This document shows, piece after piece, positions 8,890 through 18,073 of a DNA stretch of 64,000 nucleotides (position 1 is the stretch's first letter; every line of letters begins with the position of its first letter). Both the position numbers and the translations under genes were made by a program. This DNA is from Hyphomicrobiales bacterium (lineage in GTDB: Bacteria; Pseudomonadota; Alphaproteobacteria; Rhizobiales; Beijerinckiaceae), in assembly GCA_900470775.1 (NCBI GenBank), contig UCBZ01000017.1, forward strand, positions 167,181 to 231,180, in the 5' to 3' direction. The notes under the pieces are model-generated. The model did not search any database, had not been told where the DNA came from, and worked only from the letters and a program-made list of their open reading frames with translations.

Positions 8890-10971
8890 ATGACCGTTCA
8901 CGACCAAACCGCCCTGAAGCTGCGCGTCGGCGTCGATTCCGGCGGCACCTTCACCGATGTCTGCATGTTCGACGAGACACGCGGCGAGATCCATGTCTGG
9001 AAGGTGTCGAGCACGCCGCAGGACCCCTCGCTCGGCATCGCCGGCGGCATCGAGCAGGGCGTGGCGGAGGTCGCCAGGATCGCCGGCCAGCCGGTCGAGG
9101 TGGTCTATTTCGGCCATGGCACGACGGTGGCGACCAATGCCCTGATCGTCGGGCGCGGCGCCGAGACGGGCCTGATCACCACCAGGGGCTTCCGCGATGT
9201 GCTCGAACTGCGCCGGCAGAAACGCGACTCGCTCTACGACATCCAGACCCAGAAGCCGCGCATCCTGGTCACCCGCGACAAGCGGCTCGAGGTCAGCGAG
9301 CGCGTGCTCTTCGACGGCAGCATCCTGACGCCACTGGACGAGGACGAGGTGCGCACTGCGGCCCGCAAGCTCAAGGCCGACGGCATCACCACGGTGGCGG
9401 TCTGCTTCCTGTTCTCCTTCGTCGAGCCGGCGCATGAGAAGCGCGTCAAGGAGATCCTGGCCGAGGAAATGCCGGGCGCCTTCGTCTCGATCTCGCATGA
9501 GGTCGCGCCGGAGTTCCGCGAGTATGAGCGGCTTTCGACCACGGTCGTGAACGCCTATCTCGGCCCGATCATGAAATCCTATCTCTCGAAGCTGCAGCCA
9601 CGGCTCGCGGAGATCGGCATCCACGCGCATCCGCATCTGACGCAGTCGAATGGCGGCGTGATTTCCTCGGAGGTGGCGCAGAACTTCCCGGCACGCACCG
9701 TGCTGTCGGGCCCCGCCGCCGGGGTCATCGCGGCGCTCTCGGTCGGCGGGCTCGCGGGTTTCGACAACGTCATCACCTTCGACATGGGCGGGACCTCGAC
9801 CGACGTCTCGCTGATCGATCGCGGCCGGCCGCAGATGGCCAACGACGCCAATGTCCATGGCTACCCGCTGAAGCTGCCGATGCTCGACATCCACACCGTC
9901 GGCGCCGGCGGCGGCTCGATCGCGCATATCGACGCGGGCGGGCTGCTTAAGGTCGGCCCGCGTTCGGCGGCCGCCGATCCCGGCCCGGTCTGCTACGGCC
10001 GCGGCAACGAGGAACCGACCGTCACCGACGCCAATGTCGTGCTGCAGGTGCTGAACCCGACACATCTGCTCAACGGCCGCATGAAGATCGACCAGGCCGC
10101 CGCCAAGGCTGCGATCGGCAAGCTCGCCGACAAGCTCGGCCTCGGCGTGATGGAGACCGCGCAGGGCATCATCAGCGTCGTCATCGCCAACATGGCCAAG
10201 GCGATCCGGGTGATCTCGGTCGAACGCGGCTATGACCCGCGCGACTACGTCATGCTCGGCTTCGGTGGCGCAGGCCCGATCCATGCGTCGCGGCTCGCCC
10301 GCGAACTCGACATCCCCCGCCTCGTCATCCCGAAATATCCCGGCATCATGTGCGCGCTCGGTCTGCTGCTGACCGACCTGCGGACCAACCTCTCGCTGAC
10401 GCGCCTGCTACCCTTGAGCGAAGAGGGTGCGCAGCGCATTGAGACCGGCTTTGCCGGGCTGGAGGAGCGCGGGCGGGAATGGTTCGCGCAGGAGGCTATC
10501 CCCGAGGAGCGCCGCTCGCTGATCCGCTCGATCGACATGCGATATGGCGGCCAGGGCTACGAACTCACGGTGCCCTGCCCGGCCGGGCCGATCGATGCGG
10601 CCGCGCTGGTCAGGCTGCGCGAGGAGTTCGAGCGCATCCACCAGCAGGTCTACGGCTATATCGCCGCCGAGGAGCCGGTGCAGGTCACCACGCTCCGGAT
10701 CGAGGCCGTAGGCCTCGTGCCCAAGGCCGATCTCAAGGCCTATTCGCCGGCGATCGACCCGGTCGAGGCTGCGATCAGCACTCATCGCGAGGTCTGGCTG
10801 CCGGAGGCGGGCGGCTTCGCCAACTGCCCGATCTATGACCGCGCCTTGCTAGGCCCCGGCCATGCCGTCGCCGGCCCCGCCATCATCGACCAGATGGATT
10901 CGACCACGCTCGTCCTGCCCGGACAGACGGCGACGGTCGATGCCTACCTCAACCTGATCCTCGAGGGCTGA
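8890..10971 (+). CDS. hyuA: Hydantoinase/oxoprolinase family protein, subunit A
   Basis: This 693-residue protein starts with the actin-like ATPase motif RVGVDSGGTFTDV (residues 12-24) and continues through GPAAGV and FDMGGTSTDVS. This is the layout of the ATP-dependent HyuA/N-methylhydantoinase A/5-oxoprolinase family. With subunit B it opens cyclic amides such as hydantoins or 5-oxoproline at the cost of ATP; some relatives carboxylate acetone or acetophenone. The ATG at 8890 is chosen because the motif starts 12 residues later. The gap to subunit B is only 3 bp. The exact substrate is open. Confidence 0.93.
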   Translation: MTVHDQTALKLRVGVDSGGTFTDVCMFDETRGEIHVWKVSSTPQDPSLGIAGGIEQGVAEVARIAGQPVEVVYFGHGTTVATNALIVGRGAETGLITTRGFRDVLELRRQKRDSLYDIQTQKPRILVTRDKRLEVSERVLFDGSILTPLDEDEVRTAARKLKADGITTVAVCFLFSFVEPAHEKRVKEILAEEMPGAFVSISHEVAPEFREYERLSTTVVNAYLGPIMKSYLSKLQPRLAEIGIHAHPHLTQSNGGVISSEVAQNFPARTVLSGPAAGVIAALSVGGLAGFDNVITFDMGGTSTDVSLIDRGRPQMANDANVHGYPLKLPMLDIHTVGAGGGSIAHIDAGGLLKVGPRSAAADPGPVCYGRGNEEPTVTDANVVLQVLNPTHLLNGRMKIDQAAAKAAIGKLADKLGLGVMETAQGIISVVIANMAKAIRVISVERGYDPRDYVMLGFGGAGPIHASRLARELDIPRLVIPKYPGIMCALGLLLTDLRTNLSLTRLLPLSEEGAQRIETGFAGLEERGREWFAQEAIPEERRSLIRSIDMRYGGQGYELTVPCPAGPIDAAALVRLREEFERIHQQVYGYIAAEEPVQVTTLRIEAVGLVPKADLKAYSPAIDPVEAAISTHREVWLPEAGGFANCPIYDRALLGPGHAVAGPAIIDQMDSTTLVLPGQTATVDAYLNLILEG

Positions 10972-10974
10972 CCC

Positions 10975-12624
10975 ATGCTGGACAAAGTCAGGACCGGGAC
11001 GCTCGATCCGATCACCGTCGAGGTCATAGGCAGCGCGCTCACCACCATCGTCGAGGAAATGGGCAAGGCGATCATCCGCGCCGCCTATTCGACCAACATC
11101 AAGGAGCGGCAGGATTGCTCGACCGCGCTCTTCGATACTGAAGGACGCACCATCGCCCAAGCCGAGCACATTCCCGTGCATCTGGGCTCGCTGCTCGGCA
11201 TCGCCGAGCATGTCTTCAAGAGCCATGACCTCTCGACCGTGAAGCCCGGCGACGTCTTCGTCGGCAACGACGCCTACACCGGCGGCGGCACCCATCTCAA
11301 CGACATCGTCTTCATGGAGCCGATCTTCCATGGCGGCGAACTGGTGGCCTGGGTGACGAACCTCGCCCACCACTCCGATTTCGTCGATCGCGGCCACGCC
11401 CACATCTTCCAGGAAGGCCTGCGCATCCCGCCGGTCAGGCTGTATCGCGAGGGCGTGCTGCAGGAAGACCTGATGTCGCTCATCCTGCTGAACTGCCAGG
11501 TGCCGCGCGAACGCATCAATGATTTCCGCGCCCAGATGGCAGCGAACCGGCTCGGCGTGCAGCGTTATCAGGCGCTCTGCGACAAATACGGCCGGGACAC
11601 GGTGAGCGCAGCGGGCGCGCAGGTGCTCGACTACACCGAGCGCCGCACGCGGGCGGGCATCGCGACCATTCCCGACGGCACCTATCGCTTCCGCCACGAC
11701 TTCGACAGCAACCTGGTCGACGGCGTGATGGACCTTCAGGTCGTGATCGAGGTCAAGGGCGACGAGATCTCGATCGACTTTCCCGATGCGCCGCCGCAGG
11801 TCCGCGCTCCCATCAACATGGTCTACACGGCGCTGCTGGCGACGGTCTATTTCGCGGTCAAGGCGGTGGTCGATCCCGATCTGCCGGCCAATGCCGGCTT
11901 CCACCGGCCGATCCATGTCTCCGCCCCGCTCGGCTCCGTGCTGAACTCGGTCGCGCCGGCGGCCGTCTACAGCCGCACCGATATCGGCCAGCGCCTGGTC
12001 GACATGATCTTCGCCGCGCTGGCTGAGGTCGTCCCCGAGCGCATCGCCGCGGCCTCGACCGGCGGCACCCTGCTGACGACCAGCGGCATGCATCCGCGCA
12101 CCGGCCGTTTCTACGTCTATAACGAGATGCATGGCGGCGGCATGGGCGCGCGCTCGACCATGGACGGGCTCGACGGGGTGCAGGTCAACACCACCAACAC
12201 CGCCAACCTGCCGATCGAGGCGCTCGAGACCGAGCACCCCGTCATGGTCGAATGCTACGAACTGGTGCAGGATTCGGGCGGCGCCGGCGAGTATCGCGGC
12301 GGCATGACGCTGCGCCGCCGCGTCAAAATGCTCGACCACACGGCCCGCATCTCGGCCGGCGGCACCAACTCGATCGTCCCGCCGTTCGGGCTGGCGGGCG
12401 GCGAGGCGGGCTCGACGGCACGCGTCGAGCTCTCGCCGGGAGCCCAGCCGCTCGACCGGCGCGCCGGCATCCTCCAGCCCGGCGAATGGGTCGGCATGGT
12501 CGCGGCCGGGGGCGGCGGCTTCGGTGATCCCAAGAAGCGCGACCGCGCCTTGGTCGAGCGCGACCTGCGCGAGGAGCGGATTTCACGGCAGGCCGCCGTC
12601 GAGATCTACGGGCTGAAGCTGTAG
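10975..12624 (+). CDS. hyuB: Hydantoinase/oxoprolinase family protein, subunit B
   Basis: This 549-residue protein of the HyuB family has the start DPITVEVIGSALTTIVEEMG, internal NDAYTGGGTHLND and a C-terminal GGGGFGDPKKRD, all typical of the family. It forms the catalytic complex with HyuA. Its length is normal and there is no break. Upstream is hyuA at 3 bp. Downstream is a peptide-type permease, separated by a short duplicated ribosome-binding-site segment. The gene order binding protein, A, B, permease, permease implies import and hydrolysis of the same compound. Confidence 0.93.
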   Translation: MLDKVRTGTLDPITVEVIGSALTTIVEEMGKAIIRAAYSTNIKERQDCSTALFDTEGRTIAQAEHIPVHLGSLLGIAEHVFKSHDLSTVKPGDVFVGNDAYTGGGTHLNDIVFMEPIFHGGELVAWVTNLAHHSDFVDRGHAHIFQEGLRIPPVRLYREGVLQEDLMSLILLNCQVPRERINDFRAQMAANRLGVQRYQALCDKYGRDTVSAAGAQVLDYTERRTRAGIATIPDGTYRFRHDFDSNLVDGVMDLQVVIEVKGDEISIDFPDAPPQVRAPINMVYTALLATVYFAVKAVVDPDLPANAGFHRPIHVSAPLGSVLNSVAPAAVYSRTDIGQRLVDMIFAALAEVVPERIAAASTGGTLLTTSGMHPRTGRFYVYNEMHGGGMGARSTMDGLDGVQVNTTNTANLPIEALETEHPVMVECYELVQDSGGAGEYRGGMTLRRRVKMLDHTARISAGGTNSIVPPFGLAGGEAGSTARVELSPGAQPLDRRAGILQPGEWVGMVAAGGGGFGDPKKRDRALVERDLREERISRQAAVEIYGLKL

Positions 12625-12633
12625 GGCGGTGGC

Positions 12634-12660
12634 GATGGAGGCTTGAATGATGGAGGCTTG
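12634..12660 (+). repeat. 12-bp direct repeat duplicating a ribosome-binding site
   Basis: GATGGAGGCTTG occurs at 12634-12645 and again at 12649-12660. Each copy contains GGAGG. The second copy is correctly spaced from the ATG at 12664, while the first would serve a TTG at 12643 in the same frame. It looks like a recent small tandem duplication. Confidence 0.8.
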
Positions 12661-12663
12661 CCG

Positions 12664-13584
12664 ATGCCGCGTCACCTGACCTCCCGCCTCGGCGAGGGCC
12701 TGATCGCGATCTGGGGCGTCGTCACGATCGTCTTCGTGGTTTCGCGCATGCTGGGCGACCCGGCGGTGCTGCTGCTGCCGATCGGCGCGACCGAAGAGCA
12801 GATGCGCGAACTCCGCACCCAGCTCGGGCTCGATCTGCCGCTGCTGCAGCAATATCTGAGCTTCCTGCTCAACGCCGTGAAGGGTGATTTCGGCCAGTCC
12901 TTCCAGTTCGGCCGGCCGGCCCTAAGCGTGGTTCTGGAGCGACTGCCGGCCACCGCGATGCTGGCTGGAAGCGCGCTCGCGATCGGCATCCTGATCGGCG
13001 GCACGGCCGGCGCGCTGGCTGCGATCCATCGCGGTTCGGCCATCGAGGCGCTGGTTCTGCTCGTCGCCCTGCTGGGGCAGGCGACGCCCTCCTTCTGGCT
13101 CGGCATCATGCTGATCCTGCTGTTTGCGGTGCAACTCGGCTGGCTGCCGACGGGCGGCTACGGCACCTGGCAGAACCTGGTCCTGCCTGCCGTGACGCTG
13201 GCCTGCTTCACCACGGCGAGCATCGCGCGCCTGCTGCGCTCATCCATGCTCGACGTGATGCGCGACGATTATGTCCGCACGGCCTACGCCAAAGGCCTGC
13301 CGCCGAGTCGCGTCTTCACTTGGCATGTCGGGCGCAATTCGCTGATCCCGGTCGTCACCATGACCGGCATCCTTGCCGGCGAGCTTCTGGGCGGGGCGGC
13401 GGTGACGGAGACCGTGTTCTCCTGGCCCGGCGTCGGCCGGCTGATCGTGCAGGCGATCGAGACCAAGGATTTCCCCGTCGTGCAGGCCGGCGTGGCGGTG
13501 GTCGCGACGATCTTCGTCGGCGTCAATCTGCTGGTCGACCTGCTCTACACCCTGATCGATCCTCGCATCCGGCAAGCGTCATGA
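12664..13584 (+). CDS. ABC transporter permease, DppB type
   Basis: This 306-residue permease has six predicted membrane helices. Its cytoplasmic EAA loop lies near GLPPSRVFTWHVGRNSLIPV, and the C-terminal segment AVTETVFSWPGVGRL is typical of DppB/OppB. The ATG at 12664 follows GGAGG by 7 bases; a TTG seven codons upstream is the weaker alternative. It overlaps the next permease by ATGA. With its partner it forms the membrane channel for the binding protein at 7272. The ATP-binding subunits are not encoded in this operon. Confidence 0.93.
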   Translation: MPRHLTSRLGEGLIAIWGVVTIVFVVSRMLGDPAVLLLPIGATEEQMRELRTQLGLDLPLLQQYLSFLLNAVKGDFGQSFQFGRPALSVVLERLPATAMLAGSALAIGILIGGTAGALAAIHRGSAIEALVLLVALLGQATPSFWLGIMLILLFAVQLGWLPTGGYGTWQNLVLPAVTLACFTTASIARLLRSSMLDVMRDDYVRTAYAKGLPPSRVFTWHVGRNSLIPVVTMTGILAGELLGGAAVTETVFSWPGVGRLIVQAIETKDFPVVQAGVAVVATIFVGVNLLVDLLYTLIDPRIRQAS

Positions 13585-14438
13585 GGCTGCTCTCCTTCCT
13601 GCGCAGCCAGCGTTCCAATTGGCTCGGCCTGTTCGGCGCCGCCCTGCTCGTGCTGCTGCTGACCCTGGCGATCGCAGGCCCCTGGCTCGGCCTGCCCGAT
13701 CCCACGCGCGGTGATCTGCGCGCCCGCATGCTCGCGCCGACAATCTCCTGGGCAGGGCTTGGCAGCCATCCCTTCGGCACCGACCAACTCGGTCGCGATA
13801 TTCTCAGCCGCATCGTCGCCGGCAGCCGCGTTACGCTGACGATCGCGGGCTCGGCGGTCGTGCTCGGCGGCATCGCCGGAATCTTCCTCGGTCTGGTCGC
13901 CGGCTATTTCGGCGGCTGGAGCGACCGTTTGCTGATGCGGCTGGTCGACATACAGCTCGCCTTTCCGCTGATGCTGCTGGCGCTGCTGGTCGTGGCGGCG
14001 CTGGGGCCGAGTCTGCACAACCTCATCGCCGTGCTCGCCCTGACGAGCTGGGTCCGCTACGCCCGGATCGTGCGTGGACAGGTCCTGACGGTTCGCGAAA
14101 GGGAGTTCGTGCAGGCGGTGCGCGCCATGGGGGCCAGCCATCTGCGCATTCTTGGCCGCCACATCCTGCCCAACGTGCTGACGCCGGCGCTCGTCGTGGC
14201 GACGCTGGAGCTCGCCCGCACCATCGTGCTGGAGGCGGGGCTGAGCTTCCTGGGCTTAGGCATCCAGCCGCCGTCGCCGAGCTGGGGCCGCATGCTGGCG
14301 GATGGACGCACCTATATCGCCAGCGCGTGGTGGATCATCACCCTTCCGGGTCTGGCGCTGATGCTGACGGTACTCAGCGTCAACCTGCTCGGCGACTGGC
14401 TGCGCGACTGGCTCGACCCGCACAGCGACCGGGGCTGA
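13581..14438 (+). CDS. ABC transporter permease, DppC type
   Basis: This 285-residue permease has the DppC/OppC layout: a first membrane helix, the conserved HPFGTDQLGRDILSRIVAGS before the transport core, an EAA loop near RAMGASHLRILGRHILPNV, and AGLSFLGLGIQPPSPSWGRM. It starts within the stop of the upstream permease (ATGA). It is the last gene of the operon and is convergent with the cycloisomerase gene 40 bp away. No nucleotide-binding subunit follows, so the transporter must use ATPases encoded elsewhere. Confidence 0.93.
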   Translation: MRLLSFLRSQRSNWLGLFGAALLVLLLTLAIAGPWLGLPDPTRGDLRARMLAPTISWAGLGSHPFGTDQLGRDILSRIVAGSRVTLTIAGSAVVLGGIAGIFLGLVAGYFGGWSDRLLMRLVDIQLAFPLMLLALLVVAALGPSLHNLIAVLALTSWVRYARIVRGQVLTVREREFVQAVRAMGASHLRILGRHILPNVLTPALVVATLELARTIVLEAGLSFLGLGIQPPSPSWGRMLADGRTYIASAWWIITLPGLALMLTVLSVNLLGDWLRDWLDPHSDRG

Positions 14439-14477
14439 GCGCCCGAAGGCTCGCGACCGCCTGTCGCCCAGCTGTCA

Positions 14478-15620
14478 TCAGCGTTCGGCGAGCACACGCG
14501 CATTGGCCCGGATCGATGCCTCGCTGACGCGGATGCCGAGGCCGGGCCCGTCCGGCACGACGACATGACCGTCGCGATTGGCGATCTTCTCTTCGAGCAC
14601 GTCCTCGGTCAGGACATGATGGGGCATGTAGAACTCGCAGCCGAGCGAGATGCCGGGCGTCGCGGCGATCAGCTGCGTGCCGGCGGCAAGCCCGATGCCG
14701 CCCTCCCACAGCGTCCCGCCATAGCCCGGCAGCCCGGCCGTGTCGGCGATCGCCATGATGGCCTGCGCCTTGAGCAGGCCGCCGGCCTTCATCAGCTTGA
14801 CCGAAATGGCATTGGCCGCCTTGAGCCGGATGATCTCGGTCAGGTCCTGGGCATCGAAGCAGCTCTCATCGGCCAGGATCGGCGTGTCGAGCGCCGCCAC
14901 GAAGGACGCCATCGCATCGAGATTGTCGCGCGGCACCGGCTGCTCGATGAAGGTCGGCTTGAACTGGTCGACGTCGCGCAGGATCTTGATCGCGCCGAAG
15001 GGCTGGAGCGCCTGATTGTAGTCGAGGCGCAGATCGATCGCATCACCGAATTCGGAGCGCATCGCCTCCAGATGGGCGAGGTCTTCCTTGTGCGGCTTCA
15101 CGCCGGTCTTGACCTTGTAGATCACGTTCCCGGCGGGAACCATCACCCGCATCCGCTCCAGATCGGCGGCGAAATCCGGGTCGGCGATCGAGAACGACAG
15201 TGGAATCGTATCGCGCACGCGCCCGCCGAGAAGGTCCGCCACCGATAGACCGGACTGCTTGCCGACGATGTCGAACAGCGCCATCTCGATGGCGACCTTG
15301 GCCTCGGCATGGCCGACCAGCGCCCTGTCGAGCAGCGCCATGGTCTCACGGATGCGCCTGACCGGCCGACCCATCAGCACCGGGCGGAGATAGACGTCGA
15401 TGGCCGCCAGCGCCGCCTCGGCGGTGCCGGTGAAAACCTCCCAGGGTGCGGCCTCGCCCCAGCCGACGACGCCATCGCTCGCCGTCAGCTCGACCAGCAC
15501 GCGCTTGACCGTGCCCTTGACGTTGCCGACGCCCTGGAGCCGCGCCATCTTGATCGGGCTCTCGATGAAGAAGAGCCGGATGCCTTCGACCGTTGCCGTA
15601 TTCATGACCTGCAGGCTCAT
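14478..15620 (-). CDS. Enolase-superfamily muconate-lactonising-enzyme-type protein
   Basis: This 380-residue protein belongs to the muconate cycloisomerase/dipeptide epimerase subgroup. The catalytic pattern is complete: Lys169 and Lys171 in YKVKTG, metal ligands Asp200, Glu226 (FIEQP) and Asp251 (LADES), and Lys275 in SVKLMKAGG. Members abstract the proton alpha to a carboxylate and do cycloisomerisation, racemisation/epimerisation or N-succinylamino acid chemistry. Because the operon imports an amino acid-like compound, an amino acid or dipeptide racemase/epimerase is at least as likely as a true muconate cycloisomerase. Its start overlaps the SDR stop (ATGA), and it is last in the operon. 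Confidence 0.88.
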   Translation of the reverse strand: MSLQVMNTATVEGIRLFFIESPIKMARLQGVGNVKGTVKRVLVELTASDGVVGWGEAAPWEVFTGTAEAALAAIDVYLRPVLMGRPVRRIRETMALLDRALVGHAEAKVAIEMALFDIVGKQSGLSVADLLGGRVRDTIPLSFSIADPDFAADLERMRVMVPAGNVIYKVKTGVKPHKEDLAHLEAMRSEFGDAIDLRLDYNQALQPFGAIKILRDVDQFKPTFIEQPVPRDNLDAMASFVAALDTPILADESCFDAQDLTEIIRLKAANAISVKLMKAGGLLKAQAIMAIADTAGLPGYGGTLWEGGIGLAAGTQLIAATPGISLGCEFYMPHHVLTEDVLEEKIANRDGHVVVPDGPGLGIRVSEASIRANARVLAER

Positions 15621-16372
15621 ACGAGCCCCCCGTTGACGTGGATTGTCTGGCCCGTGACATAGGACGCCGCCGGCGAGGCAAGGAAGCCGATCACGGCGGC
15701 GACCTCTTCCGGCAAGCCACGACGTCCGAGCGGAATGATCGCCTCCATGCGGGCGATGGCCTCAGGCGACAGCTTGCTGCCCTTGCTGTCGTCTTTGCGG
15801 ATCAGGCCGGGCGCGACGGCGTTCACAGTGATGCCGTCGCCCGCCAGCTCATGGGCCATCAACCGGACCGTGGTTTCCAGCGCCGAACGGCTCGCCGCCG
15901 TCGCCGCGAAAGGCTGCATGTCGGTGCGCAGCGCATGCGCGACGAAGGACGAGGTCGCGACGATACGTCCGCTGCCGCTGGCCTTCAGGAAGGGACGCGC
16001 CAGTCGCGCCATGCGCATCAGCCCCAGCGCCGATTCATCCATCGCCTGACGGAATTCGGCTTCCGGCAAATCCATGATGCCGCCTTTTCGGGCGTGGCCG
16101 GCGACCGCGACCACTCCATCGAGCCGGCCGAACCGCTCGCCGGCGAGACCGACGGCGCGTTCGGCGGTTTCCTTCGCAGCGACCTCGCCGAGGACGGTCG
16201 CGACGGCGGCTCCCGCTGCCCGGGCGACTTCGGCGACGGCCTCGAGGCCGGCCTGATTGGAACCGGTGTGCAGCACGAGGCCGATGCCCGGGCCTGCAAG
16301 CGCGAGCGCGGTCGCCCGCCCGATGCCGCTCGCCGCCCCGGTGACGAGATAGACGCGTTGAAGAGAGGCCAT
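15617..16372 (-). CDS. Short-chain dehydrogenase/reductase-family protein with altered active site
   Basis: This 251-residue SDR has the cofactor motif TGAASGIG (residues 11-18), VAVAG around 88-92, Ser141/Ser142 and the structural NAVAPGL. The segment that normally holds YxxxK reads TAASRSALE, aligning Thr158 with the catalytic Tyr and Arg162 with the catalytic Lys. The DNA was re-read and confirms this. Either the catalysis is unconventional or the protein has lost oxidoreductase activity. It overlaps the ATPase gene by 1 base (TGATG) and the cycloisomerase gene by 4, so it belongs to the amino acid transporter operon. The function is unknown. Confidence 0.85.
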   Translation of the reverse strand: MASLQRVYLVTGAASGIGRATALALAGPGIGLVLHTGSNQAGLEAVAEVARAAGAAVATVLGEVAAKETAERAVGLAGERFGRLDGVVAVAGHARKGGIMDLPEAEFRQAMDESALGLMRMARLARPFLKASGSGRIVATSSFVAHALRTDMQPFAATAASRSALETTVRLMAHELAGDGITVNAVAPGLIRKDDSKGSKLSPEAIARMEAIIPLGRRGLPEEVAAVIGFLASPAASYVTGQTIHVNGGLV

Positions 16373-17169
16373 CAGGATGCCGCCCCGGTGACGGGTTGGG
16401 CTGCCCCGCCGCGATGGAAATGGCCGAGAAACGCCTGCGTCGCCGCCTCGCTCGGGGCATCGATGACCTGTCGGGCCGGCCCCTCCTCGACCACGACGCC
16501 GTCGCGCATGAAGATCACCCGGTCGGCAACCTCGCGCGCAAAGGCGATCTCATGGGTGACGATCACCATCGTCATGCCCTCCGAGGCGAGCTTCTGCATG
16601 ACGCCGAGCACCTCGCCGACAAGCTCGGGGTCGAGCGCCGAGGTCGCCTCGTCGAACAGCATTACATCGGGCTCCATGGCGAGCGCGCGTGCGATCGCGA
16701 CGCGCTGCTTCTGCCCTCCCGAAAGCCGGCTCGGATACTCGTCGACCTTGTCGGCGAGCCCGACCTTGGCGAGCAGGGCCAGCGCATGCTCGCGCGCCGC
16801 CGCCTTGCTCTTGCCGCGCACGGTGACCGGCGCCTCCATGACGTTGCCGAGCGCGGTCATGTGCGGAAACAGGTTGAAGTGCTGGAACACCATGCCGGTA
16901 CCGGCGCGGAAATTCGCCAGGGCGCGCGTGCCCGGCAGTTTCGTGCCCGGCCCGAAGGCGAAGCTGTCGGCTCCGACGCGTACCTGCCCGCCATTGGGCG
17001 TCACCAGCAGGTTGATGCAGCGCAAGAGCGTCGACTTGCCCGAGCCCGAGGGGCCGATCAGCGCGACGACCTGGCCCTCATCGACGCTGAGATTGATGTC
17101 CTTGAGAACGACCAGATCCCCGAACTGCTTGCGTAAGCCCGCGATCTCGATCTTCGATTGCGTGTCCAT
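16372..17169 (-). CDS. Polar amino acid ABC transporter ATP-binding protein
   Basis: This 265-residue ATPase has Walker [10 protein letters not shown] (residues 39-47), signature [15 protein letters not shown], Walker [15 protein letters not shown] and H-loop VTHE. It closely follows the GlnQ/HisP type that energises polar amino acid uptake. The start at 17169 is 11 bp after the permease stop; an in-frame start at 17208 would overlap the permease. It serves the single permease at 17180-17842 and the binding protein at 18074-18925. Confidence 0.93.
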   Translation of the reverse strand: MDTQSKIEIAGLRKQFGDLVVLKDINLSVDEGQVVALIGPSGSGKSTLLRCINLLVTPNGGQVRVGADSFAFGPGTKLPGTRALANFRAGTGMVFQHFNLFPHMTALGNVMEAPVTVRGKSKAAAREHALALLAKVGLADKVDEYPSRLSGGQKQRVAIARALAMEPDVMLFDEATSALDPELVGEVLGVMQKLASEGMTMVIVTHEIAFAREVADRVIFMRDGVVVEEGPARQVIDAPSEAATQAFLGHFHRGGAAQPVTGAAS

Positions 17170-17179
17170 CGCCAAAGCC

Positions 17180-17842
17180 TCAATCGCTCGTGGACAGCTT
17201 CTTCTCACCCTGCCGGACGATGATCGTCAGCGGGAAGAGAAGCAGGAAATAGGCGACGGCCACGGCGCTGTAGACCTCCAGCGGCCGATAGCTGTCATGG
17301 GCCGCGATCTGGCCCTGGTAGAGCAGGTCCGGCACCGCCAGAACCGAGACCAGCGAGGTGTTCTTGAACTGGATGATCGACTGGTTCATCAGCGGCGGCA
17401 CCATGCGCTTGAGTGCCTGCGGCAGGATGATCCGCCGCATCGCCTGGAACGGCGTCATGCCGAGCGCCGCCGCAGCTTCCGGTTGGCCGGGGTCGATCGA
17501 GACGATGCCGCCGCGGATGATCTCGGCGTAGAACGAGCCGCCATACAGCGAGAGCGCCAGGATCGAGGCGGTGATGGCGGAGATTTCGATGCCGCTCATG
17601 ATCGGCAGGGCGTAGTAGAACCAGACCAGCTGCACCAGCACCGGCGTGCAGCGGAAGACCTCGATATAGGCATGCGCCAGCCAGCGCAGCGGCGCGAAGG
17701 CCGAGAGCTTGGCTAGCGCCGCCGCCAGCCCCGCGACCAGCCCGAACCCGACGATCGCAACGGTAAAGCCAACCGTGACGCCGAGCCCGTTCAGGAACAG
17801 CCAGCGATAGCTCCAGAGGAAGGCGAAATCCCATTGGTACAT
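17180..17842 (-). CDS. Polar amino acid ABC transporter permease (HisMQ type)
   Basis: This 220-residue permease has about five membrane helices. [19 protein letters not shown] is the conserved stretch of HisM/GlnP-type permeases, and the EAA loop is [20 protein letters not shown]. Only one permease gene is present, so it presumably forms a homodimer. It is transcribed leftward between the binding protein and the ATPase. A palindromic repeat (17921-18013) lies in the 231-bp gap upstream, inside the operon. Confidence 0.92.
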   Translation of the reverse strand: MYQWDFAFLWSYRWLFLNGLGVTVGFTVAIVGFGLVAGLAAALAKLSAFAPLRWLAHAYIEVFRCTPVLVQLVWFYYALPIMSGIEISAITASILALSLYGGSFYAEIIRGGIVSIDPGQPEAAAALGMTPFQAMRRIILPQALKRMVPPLMNQSIIQFKNTSLVSVLAVPDLLYQGQIAAHDSYRPLEVYSAVAVAYFLLLFPLTIIVRQGEKKLSTSD

Positions 17843-17920
17843 GAGGCGGGGTCCACGAGATGCCAGGAGGCTGCGCCGCGACGATCCGACGGCCTATCAT
17901 CGGCTTTGCAGGGAACCACA

Positions 17921-18013
17921 CCGTCATCCCGGACGCAGCGAAGCGGAGCTCCGGGATCCATCGTAGGGAACTGCGCTCTACGATGGATCCCGGGGCAAGC
18001 CCGGGATGACGGC
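17921..18013. repeat. Dispersed intergenic palindromic repeat, copy 2
   Basis: This reads CCGTCATCCCGG at its left edge and CCGGGATGACGG at its right. Inside, GGATCCATCGTAG pairs with CTACGATGGATCC, giving a long nested hairpin. It sits inside a transporter operon between binding protein and permease, where it could modulate the expression ratio by partial termination or mRNA protection. Confidence 0.8.
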
Positions 18014-18073
18014 GTGGTTCTGAGGAAACCACCCCGCGCCCTCGGCAATCACTGAGGGCGCGGACTCCATCCC

